A stretch of DNA of 9,827 nucleotides from Acidimicrobiia bacterium (GCA_004283105.1 SHLN01000087.1:1-9827), one strand, 5' to 3'; shown: positions 1 through 7,534, counted from the first letter of the stretch. Made by a program: numbers and translations. Notes: a model not told the origin generated them from the sequence alone.

Positions 1-1857
1 GGTCCAGTCACCCGATCCATCCGCAGTAGCAAACCCCAGGTAGACGGTGCCCTCGCCGTAATCAGTACCCGCTAGCGAGTCGCTCCCGTCACCGTCGGCA
101 ACCGCCGTATACACCTCGACCCGGCAATCAGCACACGCCGTCCCCACGATGGTCGAAGACGGACCCGTGTCATAGGCATCAGTAACGACCGGATAATCCA
201 ACCCGATGTTGCCGCTCGTGGCCGGAGTCGCACCATCATTCACAGAAATACCATCACCGGCGTCGTTGCTGCCGCCCAGGGCGACGAGATCAATGGCGAT
301 CGTCCCATTGCCACCGAAGTGGTTGCCGCTGATGAGCATGCCCGCGTCGGAGTCGGGGACGACAATGCCCGCTCCGGCATTTCCGGTCAGGATGTTGGAG
401 GAGATGGTGTTCGGTCCGGCCGTGCGCCGGATGCCGGCGGTCTGGAGGCCCAGCACTCCCGAACCCGTGATCGTGTTGTTCGTGATCGTGTCGCCGGTCG
501 TCGTTCCGTCGAGGCCGAAGCCACCCGAGTCGACGATGAGATTCCCGCTGATGGTGTTGCCGCTGCTGCCGGCTCCGTCGTTGATGCCGTCGGATCCAGC
601 GTTCACCTGCGCTGCTTCCCGCACCTCGTTGCCGGCGATCGTCCAGCCGGTGACATCGGCAAGGACGGCTCCGTCGTTGTCGACGAAGCCGATCAGGTTG
701 TTGGACAGAGAGCCGCCGTCGGTGGCACGGACGTAGACGCCGTGGATCGTGCCCGGCACGCCCGGATCGGCGAACGTACTCGGCCCGGACCCGAGCACGT
801 TGTCTTCGATGGTGACGCCGGTCGGACGGAAGCCCGCCACGCTTGCCATCCAGATCGATCGGGCCCAGCCGGAGATGGCCATCGAGCGCACGGTGAAGTT
901 GTCCGGGCTCTGGCTCGTCGCAGCGTTGGCGTCGACCGGTAGCGCCGCCCCGATCCCGGAGTCGGAGCGTATGAGTTCAAGTTCCGGCTTCTCGACCTGG
1001 GGAAGCGGGACGTCGCCGACGCCGACGAGCATGCCGCCGAGCGCGTTGGCGCCGAGGTAGTTCCCGTTCGTGTCGCGCACCGCAACGCCGTCGGCCAGGT
1101 CATAGGCCGTCCCGTCGACGGTGGTGCCTGCGTCGTGGCTCAAGACCGGCGTCTGGCCTGCGATGGTGCCGGTGTAGTCGATCTGCCACCAGGTGCCGCC
1201 GCCGCCTGCCGCGTTCGTCGGAACGGCCGGGACAAAGCGCATGGCGTTCACACCAACGATGGCATTTGCGTTGCGCAGGAACTGGTCGAGTGATCCCTGG
1301 TACGACGGAGCATCCAGGGCACCGGCGAAGGCCGCTTGCAGGTTGGTCACGACGTTGTAGCTGAACCCGAAGTCGACGTTGGCTACTGCCGCACCGGCCA
1401 CGACGGCCCTGCTGATATGTTCTGATCCCGGGAGGGTGGCGGCGTTGTCGGCCGTCGCTCCGTCCTGTCCTCCGTAACAGGGCCCGGCGCCGGTTCGTTC
1501 GGCCGTCGCTCCCAGCCCATCGGCGCACCAGCCGCGATCCGGACCGTATGTCTGCTCGGCCCGTGGAGTCGTAGCCGAGTAGCTCGCATCGACCCCGGCC
1601 GCAGGAGAAACCGTTGCCGAATCTGCGGTCACCCAGTACGTGCCGTTCCCCAGTCCGGTGAACGAGTAGGCGCCGCCCGCTCCGGTCACCTGGGTTGAAA
1701 CCAGTGTGTCGGCGCCGTCCGGCAGGCCATTGGTGTTGGTATCCCGATAGAGACGAACCGTCGCGCCTACGACGCCCGGGTTGAGACCATCACCAACGAC
1801 GCCGTCGTTGAGGGCGTCACCCACCGCGTCCTCGAACACAACACCCGAGATGCTCTG
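1..1857 (-). repeat. Super-repeat 3 of the giant protein (619 residues seen, cut by the edge)
   Basis: The SdrD_B-like domain starts QSISGVVFED and has a more diverged loop (DTNTNGLPDGADT). The Cys pair is 1919/1935. The linker is altered to YQGSLDQFLRNA. Seven rungs follow: DNVLGS, NNLIGF, GNEVRE, GNLIVD, NNTITG, SNILTG and GNHFGG. The Ig-like domain keeps CxxC (2383/2386) and is closer to unit 1 than to unit 2. The window ends at DGSGDWT; by comparison with unit 2, about 30 residues of the unit remain beyond the edge. Further units or an anchor may follow. Confidence 0.82.
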
Positions 1858-4800
1858 GGCGGCCGAGACGGTGGCATTCGCCGAGAACTCCGAGGTGTTG
1901 TTGGTGGCGTCGAACGCAAGCGCAGTGATGACGTCGGCTGTGTTGAGGGAGGCATCGACGAAGGTCCAGTCGCCTGAGCCGTCGACGGCTGCCGAGCCGA
2001 CGTAGGTGGCACCTTCTCCGTGGTCGACTCCGGTACCACCGATCGGATCGGTGTTGTCGGTGAAGCCGTTGGTGACGGCCCGATAGACCTCGACCGTCGA
2101 GTTGGGACAGGCTGTACCGGCCACTGTGGTGGTGGCACCGCCGTCGATTGCGCTGGTGATGGCCGGGAAGTCGATCCCCTCGTTCACCCGATCCACGGTG
2201 TAGCCGCATGTGGCGGCTGCACCGGAGTTGGCGGTGATGCCGTCGCCATTCGGATTGACCGCACCGATATTGGTCTGGTCCTGGTCGATGGCGATGGCGC
2301 CGTTGCCGCTGAATGAGTTCTGCGAGATCAGGTTGAACTTGTTGCTGCCGGGAGCGCTCCGTTCGGCCAGCACCAAACCAGCGTCGCGATTGTCGACCAC
2401 CCGGTTGTGCACGAAGGTTGATCCCGAACCGAACAAGCGCACGCCGCCGCCTTCGGCGTGGACACCGCGTCCTGAGTTGGAGAAGGTGTTGTCCTCGATC
2501 GTCCATCCGCCCGGACCATTCCATCCTTCGAGGCCGTAGGCATTCGCCTGGTCGACCCGGTTCTCCCGGATCGTGATCGTGTCGGCGGGAGTTGCAGCCT
2601 CCAGGCTGATGCCATCATTCGGCGTCCCGACGGTTCCCGTCCAGTACACGTCGTTGCCCTGCACGAGGGAATCGTCCCCGACAATGATGGCGCCGTCGCC
2701 GGTGAACGCGAAGAAGTTGTCGATGACGTCGGCAGCCCCGTCATATACCTCGATGCCGTGCCCGGTCTTGTCGGCGGCGACCGGTTCGGTCCCGTCGGCG
2801 CGTGGCCCAACGAAGCTCTCCCTGAGCACGCTACCGGTACCGGCGGATACATAGACCGCCTCAACGCCGCCCGAGTTGTAGAGCGACACGCGCCGCACGG
2901 TGACGCTATCGCCTCCGATGTCGAGAATCCGGCCGGTATCGTTGCCGTCGATTTCCAGTTCGGGCTTCAAGTAGCTCGGAAGGGTCGGGTCGTCGCCGCC
3001 GTCTTCGACCACACCGTTCGCTCCGGTGCCGACCCACTTGCCGGGGAAGTCGGGGTTGCCACCTTCACCGCCATTCGTGTCTCGGATGGTTGCTCCGTCG
3101 GTCTGGTCGTAGGCGGTGCCGTCGATCGTTGTATCGGCACCGCTGATGACCGGCAGGCTCCCGCCCAGCGTCACGATCCACCAGTCACCAACCGGTTCCG
3201 TGTCGTTGGTGGGGACGGTGGGGACGAAGCGCATTGCGTTGGCGCCCGTCACGGTGATGGCGTTGTTGAGGAACCGCCGCAGCGTCCCTTGCGTGTTGGC
3301 ATCGCTCGTACGGGTCACCGCATTGAAACTGAACCCGAAGTCGAGACTTCCAGTGGCGCCATTCACCAATGCGACATGCTCGGCATTGGTAGCCATGGTG
3401 AAGTTGTCCGCCACGTCCCCACGGCGTCCGCCGTAACACGGACCGGCCGTCCCCCTGGTGGTCTGCGTCTCGGGCGAGTCACCGTTCGTGCATACCGCTC
3501 CCACCGGACCATAAGTTTGCTCGGCCACACCGGTGCCACCCGCCGACGGCGTTACATCCGTGGAATCGACCACGATCCAGTGATTGCCCGCACCCCCGAT
3601 CAGCGAGTAGCTGCCATCACCCGCCGTGACCGCACTATCCACGAGCGTGTCACCGCCATCGGGCACTCCATCGCCGTCGTCCAGATACAGGCGAACGTCC
3701 ACTCCCCCACGCCCCGGATCACCACCATCCTTGACTGCATCACCGGCGATGTCCTCGAAGATTGAGCCGCTGAACCCAACCGAGGTGACCGTGGCGTTGG
3801 CAGAGAACTCAGACGTGTTGTTAGCGCCGTCGATGGCGATGGCGGACAGGACGTCGCCGGTGCCGATGGTGGCGTCCAGGAACGACCAGTTGCCGGATCC
3901 GTCTGCGGTGGCGAAGCCGACGTAGCGGTCACCCTCTCCGTAGTCGGTGCCGGCGAGGGTGTCCCCGGCCCCGGCCACCGCTTCATAGATCTCCACCCGG
4001 CACGAGGCGCAGCTCGTGCCGGCGACAGTCGTCGAGGCGCCCCCATCCACAGCCGACGTGATGGTGGGGTAGTCGAGGCCGATGTTGCCAGAGGTCGCAG
4101 GCGTGGCGGCATCGTTGACGGTGATGCCGTCTCCGTCGTCGTACTCGGACACGACGGTCGAAGCGGCCATGAGGTCGATCGAGTTGCCGGCATTGTTGCG
4201 GAACTCGTTCTGGCTCAGCCGGTTGCCGGTGGCGGCCGGCCAGGGTGCCGACGAGTTCGCCCCGGCCACGATGATGGCCGGCCCGGACCCGCCGTCCAAC
4301 ACGTTGTTCTCGATGATTGTTCCCGTTCCGAACACCCGGATCGCCATGTTCTCGACGCCCCGTTGACCGGTGTTCTCAATCGTGTTGTCGACCACGGTGA
4401 AGCCGCCCGGACCCCTCCAGTTCTCGAGCGCGTCGGCGGCGGTGTCGACGATCAGGTTGCCCTGAAAGAGGGATCCAGAGGCGTCGCCATCGATGTCGAT
4501 GCCACCCTGTCGTTCGGCCCCGCTGCCGACCGAGAGGCCGGAGGACCGGATCTCGTTGGTGAGGATGTTCCAGGTGCCCGCGTCGTCTTCCAGCTCGACG
4601 GCGTTGTACCCGGCGAACCCGATCAGGTTGCTCTGCACCGTGCCACCGTCGACACCGTGGAGCTGGATGAGATGGCCTCCCGAACGAGGTCCTGCACCCG
4701 GATCGGTGAAGGAGGCGGGCGACGCTCCAATCACATTCTGCTCAATGGTCGGCGCGGCAAACGAGCTTGCCGCGTTGACGCCCACCCGAATGACCGACTC

Positions 4801-7281
4801 GACCGGCGCAGGCAGGTAGTCACCGAACCCCCAGATGCTGATGTTGCGAATCGCCGCCGAGGCCGCCTGGATGTCCAGCCCGTAGGGAATGGCGTTCGAG
4901 CCGCGGATCTCGTACTCGGGATCGAGCTGCGGCGTGGTGTATGCCCCGGTCCGCCCGACGGTGCGAACGGCGCCGAGGTCGGCGTCGTTCGGGTTGATCG
5001 CGGTCGTACCATCGGTCAGGTCGTAGGCCGCGCCGTCGATGGAGGTCGACGCACCCAAAACCACCGGAAGAGCCGAGGCGACGTCCGTTCGCCACCAGTT
5101 ATTGGCTCCCGAGTTGGCGTTGGTGGGAACGGCGGGAACGAACCGCATCGCGTTGGCACCGGTGACCGTGATGGCGTTGTTGAGGAATCGCCGCAGCGTC
5201 CCCTGGGTGTCGGTATCGCTCGTACGAGTCACGACATTGAAACTGAACCCGAAGTCGCGGCCGGTTGCATTCGGGCCGACAACCGCTGCAACATGTTCGG
5301 CATCGGTGGCGATGTCGAAGTTGTCGGCTGTGTCGCCAGCGCGGCCGCCGTAGCAAGCACCGGCAGAGCCGCGTGCAGGGTTAGTACCTCCAGCGCCGTC
5401 GGCGCACCACGCGCCGGTGGGCCCGTAGGTTTGCTCGGCCACGCCGGATCCACCAGCGGAGGGCGTCACATCGGCGGCGTCGGCGATCACCCAGTAGTCG
5501 ACGTCGAGGCCGGCCGTCAACGAGTAAGAACCGCCGGCTCCGGTGACGGCGGAATCGATGAGGGTGTCGCCACCGTCGGGAGTTCCGTCGCCGTCGTCCT
5601 GGTAGAGCCGCACATCGATGCCGGTTCGTCCCGGATTGCTGCCGTCACCAATCGCCTCGGCTCCCGGAAGCAGGTTGCCGGCGACATCTTCGAAGACGGT
5701 GCCTTGCACCTGGCAGGCGGAGAGGTCGCTGGACGCGTTGTTGACCGAGGTCTGTCGATATCCCGCGATGCTCGACGGCACGATGGCGGTCTGCGTGGTC
5801 TCGCCGGTCGGGAACTGAGCACGGACGATGTAGGCACGATCTGATCCGAGCGGCAGTCCGAAGTGGACGGCGAGCGGATCCTGCGAACCGTGTCCCTGAC
5901 CACCGTTTATCTCCCGTACACCGCTCAGCGCCGTCACACCGTCACAGGCGTACAGCCGCATCGTTGCCCCGAGGGCGTCGCGGCTCAGCCCGCCGCCAAG
6001 GTCATGGAGTGCTCGTACCGACAGGTAGTCGGTCGCGCCGGTCTGATAGGCGTCGTTTCGCCACAACTGGTTGGCGGCCCCGGTCTGGCTCAGGAGGATG
6101 TCGAGATCGCCGTCGTTGTCGTAGTCGGCAAAGGAAGCACCTTCGCCGTCGCCGGCCCCGCCGGCGAATGTGCTCGCTCCGAAGCTGATAGCGCCCGGGG
6201 TTGAGGTATTCGGGTACAGAAGGTCAACACCGTTGGTGTCGGTCAGAAAGAGGTCGAGGTCCCCATCGTTGTCTGAGTCGCCACAGGAAACTCCGTCGAT
6301 GCTGCTTCCACCCGGAACACCCGGCACGCCGGTGGCCGTGAACGTTCCGACCGGGCCCTGGCGATACACCTGGGTGGTGGGATGATCCGTCCACACGAGG
6401 TCGAAGAGCCCGTCGTCGTCAAAGTCGCAGAACGCCACACCGCCCTTGTTGGCATTGAGAGTGGTGATATTCAAGCCCCCCGAGACGAAGGACCCACCGG
6501 TGTTGGTCCACAGGTCGACCGTGGCTTCCTTCCTGGCGAGGAAGTCGACATCGCCGTCGGCGTCATAGTCGGTAATGGCGGCATAGTCGCCGAAGGAGGC
6601 GGCCTCCGGAAGACCGGTTCCATTCGGATCCCCGGCCGCGGTCCAGAAGGTAAACGTGCCGGTGCCGTCGTTGTCCCACAGTTCGATACCGAGGTCATGG
6701 TTCTCCATGATGATGTCGAGGTCGCCATCGCCGTCGTAGTCGATGAGTCCGCCACCCTCCAGGTTGAACCCGGAGGTAAGGTCGGGCAGATCGACAAGCA
6801 AAACGGGATTACCTCCGGCGTCGCCGAACCCGTAGGCGGGGGTGCCGGCCGGACCCTTGTTGAACCAGACCGAGAGGCGACTGGTGTCGTTGGCGACGAA
6901 GTCCACATAGCCGTCGTTGTTCATGTCGCCCCAGGCCACCTGGCGACTGAGCGACTGGCCGTGGGTCCGGGCATTGGCGAGGCCGGGTGCATGAGTCGCC
7001 GTCACATTGGTGAAGGTCGGGTTCGGGAGGGAGCAGTTGCTTTGGTACAGCTGGGTCCACTGATCGGGACCCACCGGGTTGTTCGTGGTGACGATGACGT
7101 CCAGGCAGCCGTCCTCGTTGAAATCGGCCCAGGCGAGACCGGCTTCCTTGATACCGACCGTTTCGAGTCCGACCGGGGTAGCCGCGAACGCCGCCTCTGC
7201 CGCGTCGATCGACACGACCTGAACGAGCACGGTGGCGAGCATGGCAAGCGCCAGGAACTGTGCGAGAAAGCCCCGTTTCAC
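1..7281 (-). CDS. Giant exported modular protein, C-terminus cut by the window edge
   Basis: One minus-strand frame stays open for 2427 codons and runs off the left edge; I checked its register at more than 20 motifs along its length and found no frameshift. Order: signal peptide (1-30), seven FG-GAP/VCBS calcium loops of form DxDxDGxxD (53-394), an ASPIC/UnbV domain (about 437-502), then three super-repeats starting at residues 523, 1168 and 1809. Known families with these parts are secreted or surface-bound and bind ligands or partners; no catalytic motif is visible. I infer a surface adhesin or binding protein. The GTG start at 7281 puts Lys-Arg directly before a hydrophobic stretch. An in-frame GTG at 7290 would add three residues, and an in-frame TGA lies at 7294-7296. 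The ATG pair just upstream is in another frame. The Shine-Dalgarno match is weak (GGGTGG, 5 nt before GTG). The family is clear; exact function, anchoring and full length are unknown. Confidence 0.9.
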   Translation of the reverse strand, partial: MKRGFLAQFLALAMLATVLVQVVSIDAAEAAFAATPVGLETVGIKEAGLAWADFNEDGCLDVIVTTNNPVGPDQWTQLYQSNCSLPNPTFTNVTATHAPGLANARTHGQSLSRQVAWGDMNNDGYVDFVANDTSRLSVWFNKGPAGTPAYGFGDAGGNPVLLVDLPDLTSGFNLEGGGLIDYDGDGDLDIIMENHDLGIELWDNDGTGTFTFWTAAGDPNGTGLPEAASFGDYAAITDYDADGDVDFLARKEATVDLWTNTGGSFVSGGLNITTLNANKGGVAFCDFDDDGLFDLVWTDHPTTQVYRQGPVGTFTATGVPGVPGGSSIDGVSCGDSDNDGDLDLFLTDTNGVDLLYPNTSTPGAISFGASTFAGGAGDGEGASFADYDNDGDLDILLSQTGAANQLWRNDAYQTGATDYLSVRALHDLGGGLSRDALGATMRLYACDGVTALSGVREINGGQGHGSQDPLAVHFGLPLGSDRAYIVRAQFPTGETTQTAIVPSSIAGYRQTSVNNASSDLSACQVQGTVFEDVAGNLLPGAEAIGDGSNPGRTGIDVRLYQDDGDGTPDGGDTLIDSAVTGAGGSYSLTAGLDVDYWVIADAADVTPSAGGSGVAEQTYGPTGAWCADGAGGTNPARGSAGACYGGRAGDTADNFDIATDAEHVAAVVGPNATGRDFGFSFNVVTRTSDTDTQGTLRRFLNNAITVTGANAMRFVPAVPTNANSGANNWWRTDVASALPVVLGASTSIDGAAYDLTDGTTAINPNDADLGAVRTVGRTGAYTTPQLDPEYEIRGSNAIPYGLDIQAASAAIRNISIWGFGDYLPAPVESVIRVGVNAASSFAAPTIEQNVIGASPASFTDPGAGPRSGGHLIQLHGVDGGTVQSNLIGFAGYNAVELEDDAGTWNILTNEIRSSGLSVGSGAERQGGIDIDGDASGSLFQGNLIVDTAADALENWRGPGGFTVVDNTIENTGQRGVENMAIRVFGTGTIIENNVLDGGSGPAIIVAGANSSAPWPAATGNRLSQNEFRNNAGNSIDLMAASTVVSEYDDGDGITVNDAATPATSGNIGLDYPTITSAVDGGASTTVAGTSCASCRVEIYEAVAGAGDTLAGTDYGEGDRYVGFATADGSGNWSFLDATIGTGDVLSAIAIDGANNTSEFSANATVTSVGFSGSIFEDIAGDAVKDGGDPGRGGVDVRLYLDDGDGVPDGGDTLVDSAVTAGDGSYSLIGGAGNHWIVVDSTDVTPSAGGTGVAEQTYGPVGAVCTNGDSPETQTTRGTAGPCYGGRRGDVADNFTMATNAEHVALVNGATGSLDFGFSFNAVTRTSDANTQGTLRRFLNNAITVTGANAMRFVPTVPTNDTEPVGDWWIVTLGGSLPVISGADTTIDGTAYDQTDGATIRDTNGGEGGNPDFPGKWVGTGANGVVEDGGDDPTLPSYLKPELEIDGNDTGRILDIGGDSVTVRRVSLYNSGGVEAVYVSAGTGSVLRESFVGPRADGTEPVAADKTGHGIEVYDGAADVIDNFFAFTGDGAIIVGDDSLVQGNDVYWTGTVGTPNDGISLEAATPADTITIRENRVDQANAYGLEGWNGPGGWTIEDNTFSNSGRGVHAEGGGVRLFGSGSTFVHNRVVDNRDAGLVLAERSAPGSNKFNLISQNSFSGNGAIAIDQDQTNIGAVNPNGDGITANSGAAATCGYTVDRVNEGIDFPAITSAIDGGATTTVAGTACPNSTVEVYRAVTNGFTDNTDPIGGTGVDHGEGATYVGSAAVDGSGDWTFVDASLNTADVITALAFDATNNTSEFSANATVSAAQSISGVVFEDAVGDALNDGVVGDGLNPGVVGATVRLYRDTNTNGLPDGADTLVSTQVTGAGGAYSFTGLGNGTYWVTADSATVSPAAGVDASYSATTPRAEQTYGPDRGWCADGLGATAERTGAGPCYGGQDGATADNAATLPGSEHISRAVVAGAAVANVDFGFSYNVVTNLQAAFAGALDAPSYQGSLDQFLRNANAIVGVNAMRFVPAVPTNAAGGGGTWWQIDYTGTIAGQTPVLSHDAGTTVDGTAYDLADGVAVRDTNGNYLGANALGGMLVGVGDVPLPQVEKPELELIRSDSGIGAALPVDANAATSQSPDNFTVRSMAISGWARSIWMASVAGFRPTGVTIEDNVLGSGPSTFADPGVPGTIHGVYVRATDGGSLSNNLIGFVDNDGAVLADVTGWTIAGNEVREAAQVNAGSDGINDGAGSSGNTISGNLIVDSGGFGLDGTTTGDTITNNTITGSGVLGLQTAGIRRTAGPNTISSNILTGNAGAGIVVPDSDAGMLISGNHFGGNGTIAIDLVALGGSNDAGDGISVNDGATPATSGNIGLDYPVVTDAYDTGPSSTIVGTACADCRVEVYTAVADGDGSDSLAGTDYGEGTVYLGFATADGSGDWT
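1858..3780 (-). repeat. Super-repeat 2 of the giant protein (641 residues, 1168-1808)
   Basis: Same order as unit 1. The SdrD_B-like domain starts VGFSGSIFED with loop DDGDGVPDGGDT; the Cys pair is 1264/1282; the linker is TQGTLRRFLNNA; the seven rungs are RESFVG, DNFFAF, GNDVYW, ENRVDQ, DNTFSN, HNRVVD and QNSFSG. The Ig-like domain differs: the CxxC is lost (ACPNS, Cys1725) and a new Cys appears in ATCGYTV (Cys1692), so a different disulfide is likely. Its first third is very close to unit 1 at the DNA level (12 differences in 102 nt between 3241-3342 and 5155-5256, counted by hand). Confidence 0.85.
3781..5715 (-). repeat. Super-repeat 1 of the giant protein (645 residues, 523-1167)
   Basis: Order within the unit: an SdrD_B/Cna-B-like domain beginning CQVQGTVFED with the acidic loop DDGDGTPDGGDT; a segment with Cys626 and Cys643 (ACYGG) ending DFGFSFN at about 676; the motif TQGTLRRFLNNA followed by AMRFVPAVPTN; a beta-helix with seven rungs (QNVIGA, SNLIGF, TNEIRS, GNLIVD, DNTIEN, NNVLDG, QNEFRN); and an Ig-like domain with a CxxC (1091/1094), TADGSGNWSF and the ending NNTSEFSAN. 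The rungs and the SdrD_B loop are recognisable family features. The linker motif recurs in all three units, and I cannot assign it to a named domain. Confidence 0.85.
5776..5973 (-). other. ASPIC/UnbV domain
   Basis: Residues about 437-502 fit the ASPIC/UnbV family pattern: LGATMRLYACDG, then VREINGGQGHGSQDP, then VHFGLPLGS, and FPTGETTQ in place of the usual WPSG-type segment. In known proteins (for example the CRTAC1 group) this domain follows FG-GAP repeats directly, as here. Its molecular role is poorly defined. It closes the N-terminal propeller section before the super-repeats begin. Confidence 0.8.
6022..7164 (-). other. Seven FG-GAP/VCBS repeats, probable seven-bladed beta-propeller
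   Basis: Seven calcium-loop motifs of the FG-GAP/VCBS type begin at residues 53 (DFNEDGCLD), 119 (DMNNDGYVD), 181 (DYDGDGDLD), 238 (DYDADGDVD), 286 (DFDDDGLFD), 335 (DSDNDGDLD) and 386 (DYDNDGDLD). Spacings are 66, 62, 57, 48, 49 and 51 residues. Each is preceded by a small hydrophobic strand and followed by a strand such as LDIIMEN or LDILLSQ, as in integrin-alpha-like blades. Seven repeats match a closed seven-bladed propeller; that closure is inference. Acidic loop positions are intact in most blades. Blades 1 and 5 replace one loop Asp (Cys59, Leu292), so calcium binding there may be weaker. Confidence 0.85.
7192..7281 (-). other. Signal peptide of the giant protein
   Basis: The N-terminus begins M-K-R, followed by about 20 hydrophobic residues (GFLAQFLALAMLATVLVQVV), then a small-residue region with A-E-A at 28-30. 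This is a standard Sec signal peptide with a type I cleavage site, most likely after residue 30, or after AFA at 33. There is no lipobox cysteine, so a lipoprotein is unlikely. Confidence 0.82.
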
Positions 7282-7335
7282 CGGAGCCACCCATCATGTT
7301 CAACCAGCGCGATACGGTCGACGGCAACGAGCGAT

Positions 7336-7409
7336 ATCACCCAATGTTCATCGGACTAGAACGGTGACTAGTTAAGCACGGAAACAACTCCTTGGGTGAT
7401 TTACCCAAG
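7336..7409. promoter_or_regulatory. Inverted repeats in the probable control region of the giant gene
   Basis: A 19-nt palindrome with 7-bp arms and a 5-nt centre (CTTGGGT-GATTT-ACCCAAG) lies at 7391-7409, about 110 nt upstream of the giant gene's start. Its extended half-site TTGGGTGAT (7392-7400) recurs inverted as ATCACCCAA at 7336-7344. Between them GACTAG occurs twice (7354-7359, 7366-7371). This could be an operator or an mRNA hairpin. I could not place a convincing -35/-10 pair. Confidence 0.35.
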
Positions 7410-7446
7410 TGGTCCATTTTGGAGCGATTGAACGGGCAAGCAACGA

Positions 7447-7467
7447 GCAGCAAGCAGCAAGCAGCAA
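7447..7467. repeat. Heptanucleotide tandem repeat GCAGCAA x3
   Basis: Three perfect copies of GCAGCAA, flanked by in-register degenerate units (CGGGCAA, GCAACGA before; CGATCGA after). On the minus strand the unit reads TTGCTGC, one base from the TTGCTGG unit at 9772-9799. No reading frame uses it. It lies between icd and the giant gene. Confidence 0.85.
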
Positions 7468-7486
7468 CGATCGACCAGCCTTCTGG

Positions 7487-7514
7487 CCGTCGACCGTCGA
7501 CCGTCGACCGTCGA
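7487..7514. repeat. Heptanucleotide tandem repeat CCGTCGA x4
   Basis: Four perfect copies of CCGTCGA, directly next to the post-icd hairpin. Each junction creates the palindrome GTCGAC. It is not in register with the neighbouring GCAGCAA array, from which it is separated by an imperfect hairpin (CCAG-CCTT-CTGG, 7475-7486). Confidence 0.85.
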
Positions 7515-7515
7515 C

Positions 7516-7534
7516 GGCAACCCTTCGGGTTGCC
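7516..7534 (-). terminator. Hairpin just after icd, terminator-like
   Basis: A perfect 8-bp stem with a 3-nt loop (GGCAACCC-TTC-GGGTTGCC on the plus strand) begins 3 nt after the icd stop codon. It has no T-run on the minus strand; the TCGACGG repeats follow instead. It is therefore not a canonical intrinsic terminator. It may protect mRNA ends or belong to the dispersed palindrome family also seen at 9701-9719, which has the same arms. Confidence 0.45.

Noticed and set aside
2758..3765. Plus-strand open frame of 335 codons
   Set aside because: It is the same shadow effect, in units 2-3 of the giant gene; its protein repeats parts of the 4363-5844 shadow because the real gene is repetitive.
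4363..5844. Long plus-strand open frame opposite the giant gene (493 codons)
   Set aside because: It mirrors GC-rich minus-strand coding DNA rich in Asp/Gly/Asn/Val codons. Its product is Arg/Gly/Val-rich without motifs, while the minus strand gives clear domains.
6809..7327. Minus-strand frame starting at an ATG upstream of the giant gene's GTG
   Set aside because: It is out of frame with the propeller, gives an Arg-rich product and lacks a signal peptide. The GTG frame is clearly right.
6382..7359. Plus-strand open frame of 325 codons covering the propeller region
   Set aside because: Its repeated VVxxG pattern is the antisense of the DxDGDxD blades, and the sense strand has the signal peptide and calcium loops.
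7516..7534. Canonical intrinsic terminator for icd
   Set aside because: The stem is good but there is no T-run on the minus strand. It is kept only as a terminator-like hairpin.
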